15,322 bases of DNA, taken from assembly GCA_964579735.1 (NCBI GenBank), contig CAZOHH010000054.1, forward strand, positions 1 to 15,322. The letters are read 5' to 3'. This stretch comes from CAILLO01 sp964579735. Its GTDB lineage: Bacteria > Bacillota > Clostridia > Saccharofermentanales > UBA5734. Of this stretch, positions 7,174 through 14,259 are shown piece by piece. The position numbers and the translations under genes were made by a program. The notes below the pieces were generated by a model. The model was not told the DNA's origin. It worked only from the letters and a program-made list of their open reading frames with translations, and ran no database searches. Positions within the stretch are counted from its first letter, which is position 1; each line of letters starts with the position of its first letter.

Positions 7174-9897
7174 TCAGTTGAGTTTCAGGATCGCCGCCTC
7201 GATGCGGTCGATCAACTCGACCGATTCGGTCGAAGGGATCTTCCGGGGCGTCGCGCGCTGGATCGTCGTGATGAGGCCGTTCAGCAGCTTCTTCGCGCCA
7301 ACCGTGTCGCCCGTTGCAATCTTCACGATCGCCTTGTCGAGGGTCCGGTTCAGACCGGAGGCGGTGCTCCTCGTGATCGTGCCGGCGGTCTGCAGGTCGG
7401 TGACGTAGGCCTTGAGGTCCCGCAGGAGGTCCGAGGCCGATTTCGTGGTCACCCTGACGTGGATCACCTGGCTGTCGGAGTAGACGTCGTTGCTCGCTTC
7501 GACGATGAGGTCGTAGGTGCCATCGGCGTCGGCATCGACCTTCGTCTCATAATCGGGCGCCGTCTTGAAGACGAGTACTCCGGTGGTGCCGTCGATGAGG
7601 AAGAAATCCGCGTCCCCGCCGCCCGCGATCCGGTAAGAGAGCGTGTGGCCTTCCTGATCGGTCGCCTGCACGGTGGTCACGGCGGTCTGCCCTTCGAGTA
7701 CTTCGATGATGGCTTCGGGATCTCCACCGTTGCTGGTGATCTTCGGAGGATCGTACGGCGAATCCTGGACGGTCACGCTGATCAGCTGGGTGTCGACCAG
7801 GGTTCCATCGCTGACCTGGACGAGCACGTCGTAGACGTTGTCCATGAAGTAGTTGGTCGGGTCTTCATAGTCGGGCGCCTCCTTGAAGGTCAGGACGCCG
7901 GTCGTAGGGTCGATGGTGAACTTCGAGCCGTCGTAGGTGCTGGCCACGCTGAAGGTGAGTGTCGTGCTGTCAGCGTCCGTAGCGGTGACCGTCGTCGCGG
8001 CGGTCAGGTTCTCGTTGGCGTAGACGCTCGCTGTATCGCCACCGCCGTCGCTCGTGATGATCGGCGCCTCGAGGGTCGTGCCCGTTGAGGCGGCCCAAGC
8101 CATCGTATTCGCCAGGAGGAAATCTCCGTCGGTCGAAGCGTCCCAGAAGTCGCTCCGGGAGTCGTCGGAGGGCGGGAAGAGATTCAGGCCGACGACATAC
8201 CCCGCGGTAAGCTTCTTCGTCGCGACCAGCGGGCAGCCGTCGCTCCAGTGCGCGACGAGGGTCGCGCCCGTCGTGAGGCTGACCGTGCTGTGATAGGAGC
8301 TGGTTCCCCCGTCGAAGGATGCGACGCCGTCGAGAATCGGGTGATACGGCTCATCCGCGACGAGTGTCAAATCCGTTCCGCTGTCCGTGGGATCCTGGAC
8401 GAAGGGCAGGTACCCATCGGTGCAGATCCGGCCTTCGAGGCTCAGATTGTTGCCGGGATCGCCAAGCGTGAACATCGCCAGGACGACTCCGAAGCCGTCG
8501 TCGGAGTAATCCGCCAGGACGTCGCCCCAGGCGGAGACGTTCTGGAAGCTTGTGCCGCAGGTATAGACCAGCACGGCGTGGTATTGCTCCAATAGACTTA
8601 GTGTCGGCGTCGCGCCGCTCATCGGGAAGATGTCGATGCGGGAGAAGAAGCCGGTGGACAGGAGCTTCGCCTGGACTTCCTCTCCCCAGAAATCGCCGAA
8701 GATCGCGATCTTCGGAGCCGTCGCGGTCCACTTGGCGTAGAGCGTCGTCGGACCCGAGACAAGGTCCAGGTGGGTGTTCCAGCGGTTCTCACAGGTGCTT
8801 TCCTTGTACCAGCCTGCGAAGTACAGACCCGACTTCGTAGGCGCGGCGGGATAGATCACCATGCCGCCGACCGCCACGAATTCGGAGGCCACCTCGCTGC
8901 CGCCACGGGAATCGAAGGTCACCGTGCAGGAAACCTTGAAGTTCGCCGTGACATCGACGTCCGCGTAGACGCAGCGGTCGGTCCGCGGATTCTCCGTGGA
9001 GCCGTCGCTCCAGTCGACGAACAGGTAACCCTCGTCCGCAACCGCAGTGACGGCGGTGCCGTCTGTCCAGATGTCCACGATCTGGTCGACGTCGCCGGAC
9101 AGGGTCCCGTTGTCGCCGGCCGCGTAGTCCAGGGTGAAGGTGTCGATCGCGAAGTTGGCCGTCACGACCAGGTCCTCCACGATGCAGAGGTCGGTCCGCG
9201 GGTTGTCCAAAGATCCGTCACTCCAGTCGACGAAGTGATAGCCTTCATCGGGAACCGCCAGGACTTCCGTGCCGTCTTCCCGATAATACACGGTCTGGTA
9301 GATGTCGCCATGCACGTCCCCGTTGTCGCCGTACTGGTAATCGAGCGTGAAGGAATCGGGCAGGAAATTGGCGGTCACCTCGAAGCTCTCGCGCACATTG
9401 GTGTCGGTCCTCGGATTGATCGGCAGCCCGTCGCTCCAAGCGTCGAAGTGATAGCCCTCGTTCGGGACGGCTTCGACCGCCGTACAGTCCATCCCGAAGT
9501 CGATGGTCTGCGGCGTCGTCCCCGAGATCGTTCCATTTCCGTCGGTGATATAGCTCGCCGTCAGTTTGTCGATGGCGAAGCTTGCCGTGACATTCACGTT
9601 GGCGTAGACCGGGCCGTCGGTCCTCGGGTTCTGCGTCGAACCGTCGCTCCAGTTAACGAAATGATAGCCTGTGTTCGGGTTGGCTTCGACAGGCGTGCCG
9701 GTTTCGCCTATTTCGACGCTCTGGGAAGTCGTGCCGGTGAGATATCCGTTGGAACCCGCGGCGTAGTTCAGCGTGAAGGGTCCCGTGGGCATCGCGGCCA
9801 CCTGTACGAATGCGATCAGCAGGACGAGCGCGCCGATCACGATGCCGGCCGTCGATCCCCTGAACGTGTTCCCGTTCCTCGAATGCAAGAATTTCAT
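7174..9897 (-). CDS. Large exported multi-repeat protein with amidotransferase-like domain
   Basis: A 907-aa protein of mosaic design. Residues 15-36 are a hydrophobic export/membrane segment. Residues 41-324 are four repeats of exactly 71 residues, each with patterns like GYHFVNWSDG, NPRTD and VTANF (InlB/Listeria-Bacteroides type beta-repeats). Residues 324-396 form one classic Listeria-Bacteroides repeat (VTFDSRGG...FAGWY...LYAKW). Residues 397-606 look like an amidotransferase/ThuA-type Rossmann domain (IAIFGDFWGEEV..., YHAVLVYTCG, DDGFGVVLAMF, final block NTMAWAAS). Residues 607-713 and 714-819 are two cadherin-like repeats (ATDADS, FTIDPTTGVLTF; ATDQEG, FLIDGTTGVLVF). Residues 820-907 are helical with no LPXTG or other sorting signal. 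I chose ATG 9897 because GGAGGAGG sits 6 bases upstream; longer starts read through the upstream gene. It overlaps that gene by 4 bp. Probably a surface adhesin or polymer-binding protein; the function is unknown. Confidence 0.85.
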   Translation of the reverse strand: MKFLHSRNGNTFRGSTAGIVIGALVLLIAFVQVAAMPTGPFTLNYAAGSNGYLTGTTSQSVEIGETGTPVEANPNTGYHFVNWSDGSTQNPRTDGPVYANVNVTASFAIDKLTASYITDGNGTISGTTPQTIDFGMDCTAVEAVPNEGYHFDAWSDGLPINPRTDTNVRESFEVTANFLPDSFTLDYQYGDNGDVHGDIYQTVYYREDGTEVLAVPDEGYHFVDWSDGSLDNPRTDLCIVEDLVVTANFAIDTFTLDYAAGDNGTLSGDVDQIVDIWTDGTAVTAVADEGYLFVDWSDGSTENPRTDRCVYADVDVTANFKVSCTVTFDSRGGSEVASEFVAVGGMVIYPAAPTKSGLYFAGWYKESTCENRWNTHLDLVSGPTTLYAKWTATAPKIAIFGDFWGEEVQAKLLSTGFFSRIDIFPMSGATPTLSLLEQYHAVLVYTCGTSFQNVSAWGDVLADYSDDGFGVVLAMFTLGDPGNNLSLEGRICTDGYLPFVQDPTDSGTDLTLVADEPYHPILDGVASFDGGTSSYHSTVSLTTGATLVAHWSDGCPLVATKKLTAGYVVGLNLFPPSDDSRSDFWDASTDGDFLLANTMAWAASTGTTLEAPIITSDGGGDTASVYANENLTAATTVTATDADSTTLTFSVASTYDGSKFTIDPTTGVLTFKEAPDYEDPTNYFMDNVYDVLVQVSDGTLVDTQLISVTVQDSPYDPPKITSNGGDPEAIIEVLEGQTAVTTVQATDQEGHTLSYRIAGGGDADFFLIDGTTGVLVFKTAPDYETKVDADADGTYDLIVEASNDVYSDSQVIHVRVTTKSASDLLRDLKAYVTDLQTAGTITRSTASGLNRTLDKAIVKIATGDTVGAKKLLNGLITTIQRATPRKIPSTESVELIDRIEAAILKLN
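8926..9777 (-). repeat. Four tandem 213-bp coding repeats
   Basis: The units start at 9777, 9564, 9351 and 9138 on the minus strand. The spacing is exactly 213 bp (71 codons) each time. Each unit opens with FTLxY or LTASY and ends with VTANF or VTASF plus a short linker. DNA identity is patchy but clear, for example the CCGTCGCTCCAG-like stretch near 9003, 9226, 9429 and 9642. Confidence 0.9.
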
Positions 9898-10274
9898 GTC
9901 CATCCTCCTCCTTTTGTCTGGTCCTGGACCAGTCGGTCCCGGATCTCGTTCATCAAGCCCTGCATCGACAGTTCCCGCAGTTGTCGGCCGACCCACATCC
10001 GAACGAGGTTGGCGTCCGCGCTGACACCGACGATCAGCAGCTGGGAATCGCCTTCCTGAAGGGAGAGGAAGGTCTCCGCGCGAGTCGTCTCCAGATCGAA
10101 GAGAATCGCGTCGGCCGACCCGGGGTCCATCTCCCGAACGTCCTCTGGGAGCGCCATGCGGGTCAGGTCGTACTGTCCGCCGCGCTTCAAGCTCTCCCCG
10201 AGTGCGCCGAGAATCAAGGAATCGCCCAGGATGCAGATGCGCTGCCGCTTGTCCGTCTGCCGTTCCGCTTCCAC
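9894..10274 (-). CDS. Small receiver-like protein coupled to surface protein
   Basis: A 126-aa soluble protein of unknown function. The pattern suggests a receiver-like alpha/beta fold: strand RICILGDSLILGALGESL (12-29), strand ADAILFDLE (54-62) ending in Asp60 where receivers carry the phosphorylated Asp, and strand QLLIVGVSADAN (78-89). The acidic pair after the first strand and the conserved Lys of true receivers are not evident, so it is more likely a pseudo-receiver or small scaffold. The segment WVGRQLRELSMQGLMNEI (94-111) seems distinctive. The start is GTG 10274, with GGAGGG (10287-10282) 7 bases upstream. Its stop overlaps the start of the 907-aa surface protein (ATGA), implying coupled translation and a shared task. 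No export signal is seen, so it stays in the cytoplasm while its partner is exported. The receiver idea is inference. Confidence 0.75.
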   Translation of the reverse strand: MEAERQTDKRQRICILGDSLILGALGESLKRGGQYDLTRMALPEDVREMDPGSADAILFDLETTRAETFLSLQEGDSQLLIVGVSADANLVRMWVGRQLRELSMQGLMNEIRDRLVQDQTKGGGWT

Positions 10275-10419
10275 GAGCTCGCCCTCCTTTTCCCTCTCCT
10301 ACCCCTTCATGGTATCCCCTTGCGAACCGTCCGGCACTCGCATAAACGGCAGAAGAGCGACAAAAAAGCGACAGTCCTTCGACTATCACTTTCGACAGGG
10401 CTCAGCCCCGCAATCGTCA

Positions 10420-10448
10420 TTGACCTACTCGAGGCTCGATGATACCGT
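10420..10448 (+). promoter_or_regulatory. Weak candidate promoter in divergent region
   Basis: TTGACC (10420-10425), a 17-bp spacer, then TACCGT (10443-10448), 52 bp before the start of the membrane-protein gene. The -35 is good and the -10 poor. The 226-bp divergent region 10275-10500 holds nothing else I can name; no clear promoter was found for the minus-strand operon. Confidence 0.25.
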
Positions 10449-10500
10449 GTGGAGGACGATATCACGCTGTGGGACTCCCGCAGCGGAACTGGGGATTGCC

Positions 10501-11265
10501 ATGAAGGACTCCACGAAAAACTTCCTGAGGCAGGGTACGAAGAAGATCCGCGATCTCCGCGATCTGTATCTGGCGCGCTTCGGGTTCCGCGTCGGCGTCC
10601 TTCTGCTGACGGTCGTCCTGTATTTCGTGGCGCCGCAGAGCTTCGACGTGATGAAGGGGGTCGGATTCTTCCAGCGTTTCTCCTGGCTCGATCTTCTCTG
10701 GCTGTATTGGATCGTGGACATGGTCCTTCAGTTGGTTCCGTCCAACCGTTCGCTGGCCCTCGGGTCCCTCAAGCAGTTCCGCCACTTCTACCGGCCGATC
10801 AAGGAGAAGCTCCAGCATGCCGATCTCCGCGAAATCTTCCGGAAAGGCTGGCTCGACTCGTGGAAGGTCCTCGGCATATGGACGCTGCTCGTCGCCGGTA
10901 TCGGCATCCTCTGGAAAATCGGCGTCCTGAAGGAGAAGGAGCTGCTTCTGGTCTCGGTCGGCTTCTTCGTGCTCGACCTGACGTTCGTGCTTTTCTGGTG
11001 CCCCTTCCGGACCTGGATCCTGAAGACCCGATGCTGCACCACCTGCCGGATCTTCAACTGGGGGCACCTGATGATGTTCTCCCCGCTCCTCTTCGTCCCC
11101 GGATTCTTTGCGTTCAGTCTTTTCGGACTGTCCGCAGTCGTCTTCCTCGTCTGGGAAGCGCGGTTTCTCCTTTACCCGGAGCGTTTCTTCGAGGAGACCA
11201 ACGAAGCGTTGCGCTGCGCGAACTGCACCGATCCCCTGTGTGGGAAGTCGACAAGGCGAGCCTGA
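10501..11265 (+). CDS. Multi-pass membrane protein with cysteine clusters, unknown function
   Basis: A 254-aa integral membrane protein. Hydrophobic helices are visible at about residues 30-46, 62-79, 123-142, 148-168 and 190-217. A charged cytoplasmic-type start (KKIRDLRDLYLARFGFR) precedes the first. Cys178, Cys179 and Cys182 form a CCxxC cluster (TRCCTTCRIFNWGH) just before the last helix. Cys239, Cys242 and Cys247 form CxxCxxxxC at the C-terminus (LRCANCTDPLC). If both clusters lie on the same side they could bind a metal or form disulfides. From memory, similar uncharacterised proteins with TCRIFNWD-like motifs occur in anaerobic Gram-positives, but I cannot name a family. I chose ATG 10501; its upstream site (CTGGGG) is weak. 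An in-frame extension upstream reads non-protein-like sequence and was rejected. It is divergent from the surface-protein operon, followed at once by transposase relics. Confidence 0.82.
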   Translation: MKDSTKNFLRQGTKKIRDLRDLYLARFGFRVGVLLLTVVLYFVAPQSFDVMKGVGFFQRFSWLDLLWLYWIVDMVLQLVPSNRSLALGSLKQFRHFYRPIKEKLQHADLREIFRKGWLDSWKVLGIWTLLVAGIGILWKIGVLKEKELLLVSVGFFVLDLTFVLFWCPFRTWILKTRCCTTCRIFNWGHLMMFSPLLFVPGFFAFSLFGLSAVVFLVWEARFLLYPERFFEETNEALRCANCTDPLCGKSTRRA

Positions 11266-11274
11266 ATTTTCGAC

Positions 11275-11463
11275 CTGCTTCGTGATGTCGAGGAGACACT
11301 GGCTGAACAAGGTCTCGTCGTCGACCACAACCTCAATTGCGTCGTCGCCTACCGAATGGTGCGCGCGCTCATATCGTCTGCTCTGAGACTTCACTTTGTC
11401 GGAATTCAGACCAGAAAAGCGTCGACTGGCAATTCACAACCCCTGATGCGAGAACAAAACTGA
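11275..11463 (+). pseudogene. IS6-family transposase relic 2
   Basis: The frame reads LLRDVEETLAEQGLVVDHNL from 11275, matching the IS6/IS26 helix-turn-helix region (pattern YREL.EMLAERG..VDH.T). After about codon 21 the match fades; the frame runs on to a stop at 11461-11463, passing YRMVRAL, which may echo the EVMRAL.KGQ part near the IS6 C-terminus. No start, no catalytic DDE part and no terminal repeats are seen. It is a decayed or internally deleted copy. Confidence 0.55.
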
Positions 11464-11492
11464 AACGGCTTTATCCACAGATTAAGAGTTAA
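11424..11492 (+). pseudogene. DDE transposase C-terminal relic
   Basis: In a second plus-strand frame, DWQFTTPDARTKLKRLYPQI precedes a TAA stop at 11490-11492. This is the kind of C-terminus I associate with IS630-like transposases (WxFTTxDARIKLKRLYP). Only about 22 codons remain, overlapping the tail of the IS6-type relic in another frame, so two elements or a frameshifted chimera are involved. The family assignment is from memory and uncertain. Confidence 0.5.
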
Positions 11493-11662
11493 CAAGGTAC
11501 TAGGAGCGTCCAGCGGCAGAAGGAACTCGTGAAGGAAGCGCGGGACGGGCTGTATGAGCCTCGGCGGTCCAGCGGCCTTGCGGATGGGAAGATCCAGGTC
11601 GGCAGAGAAGGAAAGTGAATAGGTCCTGTCACCCGGGAAAATGCAAGTCAGGCCACAAGCGC
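11493..11662. other. Intergenic remnant sequence
   Basis: No intact gene. A plus-strand frame at 11508-11618 reads QRQKELVKEARDGLYEP and then stops; it has protein-like composition and could be another relic, but I do not recognise it. No clear terminator for the ATPase gene was found. Confidence 0.3.
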
Positions 11663-12874
11663 CTACGCCTTGCCCATCAGAAAATCGATGATATTCATGT
11701 ACCGGATGCCCTCGTGGTCCGTGACGTAGCTCTTGTCCATGGAGAGGATGATCTTCTCGTAGTTGTCCTGGATTGCCAGCAACGGGGCAAGTTCGCGGGC
11801 ACGGACCTCTTCGTTCAGCAGACTCAGTGTGACCTGGAAGTACTTCTTTTCGTCCTGAGTGACGGCTAGAAAATCGACCTCCTTGTCGTACCATTTCCCG
11901 ACGAACACCTGATACCCTCTGCGCAGCAACTCGAAATACACGACTGTCTCGAGGACATGCCCCAAATCATGGTCGGTATACCCGAAGAGCATGTTCCGCA
12001 TCCCCGTATCGACCACATAGTATTTGGACAACGTTTTCAGGATTTCCTTGCCACGGATGTCGTATCGTGGAACCTGATAGACGATATACGCCCTTTCCAG
12101 CATTCCCAGATAATTCGAAACAGTGTGGTTCTTGATTTTCGCATCTCGAGTTTCATCGTTCAGGAAGCCACTGATCCGGTTCGCGGAGATGTAGTTGCCG
12201 GTATTCGAAATGACAAACCGGACGATACGATCCAGCAAATGAGTGTCCTTCAAGGCGTTCCGGAACATGACATCCTTGATGATCACCGTGTTGTATATGC
12301 CGAGCAGGAATTCGTTGATTATCGGATTGGACTGTGGAAGTGTAGTCACCGCAGGGAAGCTGCCGAACTTCAGGTACTGGTTGAATTGGTCCTCCACACT
12401 CATACTGGATGGCAGATGCCCCGCCCGGGTGAATTCCTTGAACGATAGTGGAAGCATCCGGATTTCGACAGTCCGTCCTGAGAGGAGTGTTGAAATCTCC
12501 GACGATAGGAGATAGGCGTTCGACCCTGTCAGGTAGATGTCGGTATCCGCCTCGTTGTTGAGGCTGTTGATTGACTTCTCCCATCCTGCGACCTGTTGGA
12601 TTTCGTCCAGCAGGAGATAGCTCCGTCCTTCGGCCGGCATCAGCCTCTTGATCCGCTGGTACAGCTCCTTATAGTCCCTGATATCATCGAACTCCATGAG
12701 TTCGAAGTTCATCTCGATGATGTTCTTTTCGGAAACGCCACCGGACAGAAGGTGCTCTTTGAAAAGCTGGAGTAGCGTGGACTTTCCACACCGGCGGATT
12801 CCGGTGATCACTTTAATGAGCTTGTTATCCTGAAAGGCAATCAGTCGATCCAGATATTCCCTGCGCATGATCAT
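11663..12874 (-). CDS. AAA-type ATPase with DUF4143 domain
   Basis: A 403-aa ATP-binding protein of the AAA_14/DUF4143 family, common in anaerobes and archaea and of unclear cellular role. Walker A is GIRRCGKST (25-33, Lys31), Walker B is YLLLDEIQ (86-93, Asp90-Glu91), followed by LTGSNA (115-120) and the family motif LSGRTVEIRMLPLSFKEF (131-148). The C-terminal DUF4143 part (about 200-403) contains LETVVYFELLRRGY and KEVDFLAV...YFQVTLSL (about 331-351), the position where family members carry a PD-(D/E)XK nuclease-like ExD...ExK pattern; here the second part is QVT, so it is probably not an active nuclease. I chose ATG 12874, with GGGAGG (12887-12882) 7 bases upstream. It has its own promoter, a lower GC content than neighbouring genes, and transposase or gene relics on both sides, so it was probably acquired horizontally. 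Confidence 0.92.
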   Translation of the reverse strand: MIMRREYLDRLIAFQDNKLIKVITGIRRCGKSTLLQLFKEHLLSGGVSEKNIIEMNFELMEFDDIRDYKELYQRIKRLMPAEGRSYLLLDEIQQVAGWEKSINSLNNEADTDIYLTGSNAYLLSSEISTLLSGRTVEIRMLPLSFKEFTRAGHLPSSMSVEDQFNQYLKFGSFPAVTTLPQSNPIINEFLLGIYNTVIIKDVMFRNALKDTHLLDRIVRFVISNTGNYISANRISGFLNDETRDAKIKNHTVSNYLGMLERAYIVYQVPRYDIRGKEILKTLSKYYVVDTGMRNMLFGYTDHDLGHVLETVVYFELLRRGYQVFVGKWYDKEVDFLAVTQDEKKYFQVTLSLLNEEVRARELAPLLAIQDNYEKIILSMDKSYVTDHEGIRYMNIIDFLMGKA

Positions 12875-12906
12875 GGCATAACCTCCCATGTGGGTTCATA
12901 TTGCCC

Positions 12907-12935
12907 ATCATACGGCTAAAACTTCAACTTGTCGA
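12907..12935 (-). promoter_or_regulatory. Promoter of DUF4143 ATPase gene
   Basis: On the minus strand, TCGACA (12935-12930), a 17-bp spacer and TATGAT (12912-12907). Each box matches the consensus at 5 of 6 positions. The start codon is 33 bp downstream of the -10. Further upstream an AT-rich imperfect palindrome (TTTTACCC...GGGGTATAAAA, about 12939-12962) could be a control site. Confidence 0.7.
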
Positions 12936-13027
12936 TACTTTTACCCGAGTAGGGGTATAAAATTCATTCTCATTTGACTTTTACCTATAAGCAGGCATAT
13001 CGATTGCATGTATTTCGGCTACCGGTC

Positions 13028-13195
13028 TCACCTTGCGTTCGTGATCCGATCGTAAGCGCCATTGGGTGAGGGGATGTCGTCCGGGTCGACATCCATGATT
13101 CGAAGGAATTGTGTGAGCATCTTCGTCGATAGCTCTTCCTCAGGAGTGCCACTCTTGATTCTGTAAACCTTGTTTTCAGGGGTAGTCTGATAATG
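13028..13195 (-). pseudogene. C-terminal gene relic, unidentified
   Basis: A 55-codon frame with protein-like composition (HYQTTPENKVYRIKS, then EEELSTKMLTQFLRIMDVD, then DDIPSPNGAYDRI) ends at a TGA at 13028-13030. It has no start codon or ribosome binding site and is closed upstream by a stop (13196-13198). Just upstream a different frame on the same strand also reads protein-like (IRRHAEGATGIVPDSASFQL), suggesting one gene broken by a frameshift near 13180. I do not recognise the family; a transposase or other mobile-element protein is a guess. The rest of the 420-bp gap between the ATPase and LRR genes holds only the ATPase promoter. Confidence 0.4.
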
Positions 13196-13294
13196 TCAGT
13201 AGTTGGAACGAAGCGCTGTCGGGGACGATCCCGGTGGCGCCTTCTGCATGCCGTCGAATCCAGAGCCTGAATGCCTGAACGGACGTAGGGGCGT

Positions 13295-14047
13295 TCAACC
13301 CAGCTCGAAGTCCTTGCCCTGTAGCTTGTCGAAGATTCCGGCAAGGGGACTGAAGTCCGTGATGGGGTTGTTGCGGAGCTCCAGCTCCCTGAGTTTCTTG
13401 ACATCCGCTAGTGGTGAGACATCTGTGATCTCATTGTCCGTCAGGAGCGCACTCCACAGATTCGGCAAGGGACCCAGCGCTGAGATATCCACGACGCCGC
13501 ACCCCTTGATGTCGATCGCTTCCAGGTCCTGCATGCCAGCCAGCACGTCGAGGCTCTTCAATCCCGGGTATGACCCACCTTTGTTGTAGATCCACTGGAT
13601 TGTGAGATATCGGAGCTTCGTCAGACTCATCAGCGGGGAGAAGTCCTCAGCCTGGACGCCGGTCAGCCCGAGTTCCGTCAGGGACGGGACTAGCTCGAGC
13701 GGAGCGATGTCGTTGACGCTGTTGTACGAGAGGTTCAGGGACATGAGCCCCGGAAAGTACCGGAGATCCGAGATATCCTCGACGTTCAGCGAAGGACTCG
13801 CCTGTGCGGCATCGAAACTGGGGTTCGACAGGTCCAGCTTCACGACCGCCCGGGCTTCTCCGACCGTGATGTCGCCGGTGGGTTTCTCCATGGCAATCCG
13901 TACCTTGGCTTCGAAGGCGGGATCCTTGAACACGACCTTCTCCACAGGTACGGCCGTCGGTGTCGACGTGACGGTCGGTGTCCCCGCGCAGGAGACGGTC
14001 GACGCGATTAGCAGGACCAGCAAGCCCAGACAGACAAGCTTCTTCAT
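13295..14047 (-). CDS. Leucine-rich-repeat lipoprotein
   Basis: A 250-aa exported protein. Residues 1-20 are a signal peptide ending ASTVSC, giving a likely lipid-anchored Cys20, although Thr at -3 is not the classic lipobox residue. A Thr/Pro linker (21-34) leads to a short helical part containing FKDPAFEAKVRIAM (40-53), as at the start of internalin-like LRR proteins. Residues about 88-240 hold leucine-rich repeats with DISxLxxLPxL.xLxLxxN patterns, for example LMSLNLSYNSVNDIAPL, ALLTDNEITDVSPL and ELELRNNPITDFSPL. Such repeats bind other proteins or surfaces. The start is ATG 14047, with GGAGG five bases upstream; the earlier ATG 14062 lies before that site. It is anchored outside the membrane; the partner is unknown. 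The protein ends soon after the last repeat, with no extra domain. Confidence 0.88.
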   Translation of the reverse strand: MKKLVCLGLLVLLIASTVSCAGTPTVTSTPTAVPVEKVVFKDPAFEAKVRIAMEKPTGDITVGEARAVVKLDLSNPSFDAAQASPSLNVEDISDLRYFPGLMSLNLSYNSVNDIAPLELVPSLTELGLTGVQAEDFSPLMSLTKLRYLTIQWIYNKGGSYPGLKSLDVLAGMQDLEAIDIKGCGVVDISALGPLPNLWSALLTDNEITDVSPLADVKKLRELELRNNPITDFSPLAGIFDKLQGKDFELG

Positions 14048-14106
14048 CGCGACCTCCTTCATGTTTTGGAAAAAGCAATCTCAGGAGCACCTCCCTCTCA
14101 TGATAG

Positions 14107-14137
14107 CACCCAACGGTCGACGATTCACCGTTGGGTG
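14107..14137. repeat. Perfect 11-bp inverted repeat
   Basis: CACCCAACGGT at 14107-14117 pairs perfectly with 14127-14137 across a 9-base loop, about 60 bp upstream of the LRR lipoprotein start. No T-run follows on either strand, so it is more likely an operator or mobile-element end than a terminator. The right arm overlaps a 15-bp stretch also present at 7033-7047. Confidence 0.6.
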
Positions 14138-14259
14138 ATCCGGTATTCGGTTCACTGAGATTCTTCTGATATTCTTGCATCAGAACCATTGGGAGGAGTC
14201 CGCGCTCTAGAAACAGCCTTGCGAAAGGCCGTCCGTGGCTGCAAGCCATGGCGTCTGGA

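Noticed and set aside
6877..8088. 403-codon plus-strand frame across the GH36/surface-protein gap
   Set aside because: Runs through the terminator and antisense of the 907-aa gene; only the IS6-like piece in a different frame at 6950-7036 is meaningful.
8770..10059. 429-codon plus-strand frame opposite the repeat block
   Set aside because: Its apparent repeats are the reflection of the four coding repeats on the other strand.
9898..10389. N-terminal extension of the 907-aa protein by 164 codons
   Set aside because: Overlaps the 126-aa gene in another frame and reads as Arg/Gly/Pro-rich nonsense; GGAGGAGG directly before ATG 9897 settles the start.
10156..10500. 115-codon upstream extension of the membrane-protein gene
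   Set aside because: Overlaps the antisense of the 126-aa gene and the divergent promoter region, with no protein-like pattern before the ATG at 10501.
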